Shown piece after piece: positions 61,900-64,000 of a stretch of 64,000 bases of DNA (position 1 is its first letter; each line of letters starts with the position of its first letter). The notes under the pieces are model-generated. The model did not search any database. It was not told the origin of the DNA and saw only the letters and a program-made list of their open reading frames with translations. Source of the DNA: Gemmatimonadales bacterium UBA2982 (GTDB taxonomy: Bacteria > Gemmatimonadota > Gemmatimonadetes > Longimicrobiales > Gaopeijiaceae). The stretch is from contig DEAM01000019.1 of NCBI GenBank assembly GCA_002347035.1, positions 62,001 through 126,000 on the forward strand, written 5' to 3'. Both the position numbers and the translations under genes were made by a program.

Positions 61900-63254
61900 A
61901 CGCCTACCGCACCAACAGATCCAAGGCGCTCAGCACCGATGAATGTGGCCCCAGTCGTCCGCTCGAGCTGAATGCGTCTATACTCACCTATGAGAGTCGG
62001 ATCACCGTCGAAAACTACGACCTTATTCCTTCTGGTCCGACCGAGAACCTGGCCTTTGTGCCGCCCACACTTCTCGATAAGAACTTCTTCTATGCGCCCG
62101 ACCTCATCTTGGTTGATCTCAGCCTGGATCCTGCGGCTCACGTCGATCAGCTGCTCCAAACGGGCCTGGGCTTCATCAGGAGGTATGAAATCTTCCTCAG
62201 GCAGACGCGTAGCAGGAGTACCTTCTCGGAGCGAATACTTGTAAGTAAACGCATCGTCGAATCGCACCGTGTGCATCAGTTCGAGGGTATCCTGGAACTC
62301 GTCTTCCGTCTCACCGGGGAAGGCAACAATAATGTCGGTCGATAGCGCAATGTCAGGAATCGCGTCACGCACCATCTCGATCTTCTCCAACAGCTGTTCC
62401 ACCGTGTATCGACGAAGCATGCGCCTCAGCGTGCGATTATTGCCGGACTGCGCCGGGAGATGTAGCTGCTCACAAACTGCATCCTCCGCAGCCATCACCT
62501 CCACCAAGCGAGGTGTCACATCGATAGGATGAGGTGAAGTAAAACGAACTCTCCGAATACCGTGAACCCGTGCTACCTCACGGAGCAGATCCGGGAAGTC
62601 GATACCTTCCGAAGAATAAGAGTTGACCGTCTGACCAAGCAGTGTCAGCTCAGATACCCCATCTTTCACAAGTCCGCGGACCTCTTCCACGATGTCCCGC
62701 GGACCTCTGTTCTTCTCCGGTCCGCGAACATATGGCACGATGCAAAAGGTGCAGCGGTGGTTACAACCGCGCTGGATTGGAAGCCATGCACTTGGGCCTT
62801 CAGAGCGCCTCTGTTCAAGCCCCTTATAGTTCTCTTCCGAATGAAACGCTAGCACAGCGAGCTGCTTACGCTCCTGGGGCTTATCATCCAGCCCTCTGAT
62901 CGCCTGCGGAAGTGAACGGTAACTGTCTGGACCCATGACCAGATCAACGAATGGAGCCTTCTCCAGAAGATCATCACCCATGCGCTGTGCCATGCACCCG
63001 GTAACGCCTATGACAAGGTCTGGGTTTTCTCGCTTGAGCCCATTAAGCTGGGATACTCTCCCGAGAACACGTCGCTCAGCATGCTCTCGAATAGCACAGG
63101 TATTTACGAGGACCACGTCGGCTTCCTCTGGATTTTCAACAATCGTGTATCCGCGAGCCGCGAGAATACCCTCCATGAGCTCGCCGTCGCTCACATTCAT
63201 CTGGCATCCATACGTCTCCACATAGACACGCTTTGCACTAGCATTCTGAAGCAT
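61896..63254 (-). CDS. miaB: tRNA-2-methylthio-N6-isopentenyladenosine synthase MiaB
   Basis: 452 residues. The N-terminal UPF0004 domain begins with YVETYGCQMNVSDGE, with further cluster Cys residues in NTCAIREHAERR and GVTGCMAQ. The radical-SAM motif is CNHRCTFC, and a C-terminal TRAM domain starts near residue 385. It methylthiolates A37 in tRNAs reading UNN codons. The stop of the upstream mtaB-like gene is 3 bp away. Confidence 0.95.
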   Translation of the reverse strand: MLQNASAKRVYVETYGCQMNVSDGELMEGILAARGYTIVENPEEADVVLVNTCAIREHAERRVLGRVSQLNGLKRENPDLVIGVTGCMAQRMGDDLLEKAPFVDLVMGPDSYRSLPQAIRGLDDKPQERKQLAVLAFHSEENYKGLEQRRSEGPSAWLPIQRGCNHRCTFCIVPYVRGPEKNRGPRDIVEEVRGLVKDGVSELTLLGQTVNSYSSEGIDFPDLLREVARVHGIRRVRFTSPHPIDVTPRLVEVMAAEDAVCEQLHLPAQSGNNRTLRRMLRRYTVEQLLEKIEMVRDAIPDIALSTDIIVAFPGETEDEFQDTLELMHTVRFDDAFTYKYSLREGTPATRLPEEDFIPPDEAQARLEQLIDVSRRIQAEINQDEVGRIEEVLIEKCGRHKGQVLGRTRRNKVVVFDGDPTLIGEYRRIQLERTTGATFIGAERLGSVGAVGV

Positions 63255-63257
63255 CTG

Positions 63258-64000
63258 TCAATTCGGACACATTTCGAGGGGGGCGTCAATACGTAGGTGC
63301 TCGGCATCCCCTGACAACGTTCCGTCAAATATGCCACTTGGCCGAGCGCTTTCGCCTTGAATTTCAACCCGCAAATAGTCACCTGTGAGACCAGTCCTGC
63401 CTTCACCCTCAAGGACGACACGAGCTGGGGATCCTACTCTATTTCCCCGATAAGCCACACCCTTGTTTAGTCCCGATTCGCGGAGTTCTCGGGCCCTTTC
63501 CCCAGCAATGCGCTGAGGCACCGCACTAGGAAGACCACTTGCTGGTGTCCCGTTCCGAGGTGAAAACGGGAAGACATGCAAATACGTGAAGGGAAGCTCC
63601 GATACAAGATCTACCGTCGCCCGATGATCAGCATCAGTTTCTCCGGGGAAACCACTGATTATGTCAGCCCCAAGGCCTAAGGGCTGTACTCTTGCTGCAA
63701 TTTCCAGAGCACGGGCACGATATTGCTCTCGAGTATGCCAGCGCCTCATGGACCGAAGAACCGCATTCGCACCACTCTGTAGCGGCATATGTAGGTGAGG
63801 GGCCAACTGTCCGCCAGACGTAGCCATAAGCTCTAGCAATTGATCGTCGACTTCTGTCGCCTCAACACTACCCAAACGAAAACGGATCTTCGGGACCCTG
63901 TCCAACAGTACGCTGCAGAGTTCAGCTAGGCTGGAAGAAACGGGTAAATCCAACCCGTAATGACCAATATGAATACCTGTCACAACGAGCTCAGAATGCG
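63258..64000 (-). CDS. mtaB: MtaB-like tRNA methylthiotransferase (N-terminal part outside window)
   Basis: About 247 C-terminal residues are visible; the frame is open at base 64000, so the start lies beyond the window. Visible are ELVVTGIHIGHYG, RLGSVEATEVDDQLLELM, HLHMPLQSGANAVLRSMRRWH and IISGFPGETDADH, as in the methylthiotransferase radical-SAM domain, then a short TRAM-like end. The TGIHIG stretch and PLQSG fit MtaB (t6A to ms2t6A in tRNA) rather than RimO. It precedes miaB, its family paralogue. Confidence 0.88.
   Translation of the reverse strand, partial: HSELVVTGIHIGHYGLDLPVSSSLAELCSVLLDRVPKIRFRLGSVEATEVDDQLLELMATSGGQLAPHLHMPLQSGANAVLRSMRRWHTREQYRARALEIAARVQPLGLGADIISGFPGETDADHRATVDLVSELPFTYLHVFPFSPRNGTPASGLPSAVPQRIAGERARELRESGLNKGVAYRGNRVGSPARVVLEGEGRTGLTGDYLRVEIQGESARPSGIFDGTLSGDAEHLRIDAPLEMCPN

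Noticed and set aside
1..64000. CRISPR arrays, insertion sequences, prophage or integrase genes
   Set aside because: Looked for on both strands; no regularly spaced repeats, transposase or integrase motifs were seen.

Overview
The window looks like an ordinary chromosomal stretch of a Gram-negative (diderm) heterotroph. It carries tightly packed housekeeping operons, many 4-bp ATGA stop/start overlaps and frequent GTG/TTG starts. My best guess is Gemmatimonadota or a similar marine lineage. That guess rests on gene content only: FloA/NfeD, a 7TM-HD phosphodiesterase, the PurS/Q/L system, and secreted cytochrome and beta-propeller proteins. It is an inference. I see no prophage, insertion sequence, CRISPR array or rRNA. 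There is one tRNA, tRNA-Leu(CAA).

Layout. 1-0.8 kb: 3' part of class II fructose-bisphosphate aldolase. 0.9-1.4 kb (-): an OsmC-family gene whose peroxidatic Cys codon is an in-frame TGA, followed by a hairpin with bacterial SECIS geometry, so a likely selenoprotein. 1.5-5 kb: error-prone polymerase DnaE2 behind a putative LexA-type direct-repeat operator. 5-12 kb (-): M1 peptidase, MBL hydrolase, citrate synthase, an HTH protein, an outer-membrane-type protein and tRNA-Leu. 12-15 kb: aconitase. 15-18 kb (-): NfeD-FloA-acidic membrane protein operon. 18-20 kb: DUF3311-like protein, sodium:solute symporter and chorismate mutase. 20-23.6 kb (-): lytic transglycosylase, L27, L21 and RNase G. 23.9-32.7 kb (-): a long operon joining aspS, phoH, a PgpH-like phosphodiesterase, ybeY, meaB, the methylmalonyl-CoA mutase B12 subunit and an acyl-CoA carboxylase beta subunit. 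33-38 kb: rlmN, lepB, a LytR_C protein, a YqeK-like protein and an RqcH/NFACT protein.

38.2-43.2 kb (+) is an exported-protein cluster. A lipoprotein beta-propeller keeps the catalytic positions of peptidyl-alpha-hydroxyglycine amidating lyase (PAL). The next gene is a cytochrome c-fused protein keeping all the copper ligands of peptidylglycine monooxygenase (PHM). Then come an unknown secreted protein and a Tat-exported alpha/beta hydrolase. PHM and PAL are the two halves of the animal peptide-amidating enzyme, so a split bacterial version with a built-in haem donor is one of the two most interesting items here.

43.2-48.6 kb (-): trpD, trpC, trpF, trpB and trpA, interrupted by lexA on the opposite strand. 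The lexA promoter carries two copies of the direct repeat also seen before dnaE2. 48.7-60.2 kb (+): truA, transaldolase, an HtrA lipoprotein protease, then a purine block (purB, purC, purS, purQ, purL, purF) enclosing psd and pssA. 60.3-64 kb (-): fructose-1,6-bisphosphatase, a LapA-domain protein, miaB and a partial mtaB-like gene. Glycolytic and gluconeogenic (fba, tal, fbp), TCA (gltA, acnA), propionyl-CoA, tryptophan and purine genes together suggest an aerobic heterotroph that makes its own tryptophan and purines.
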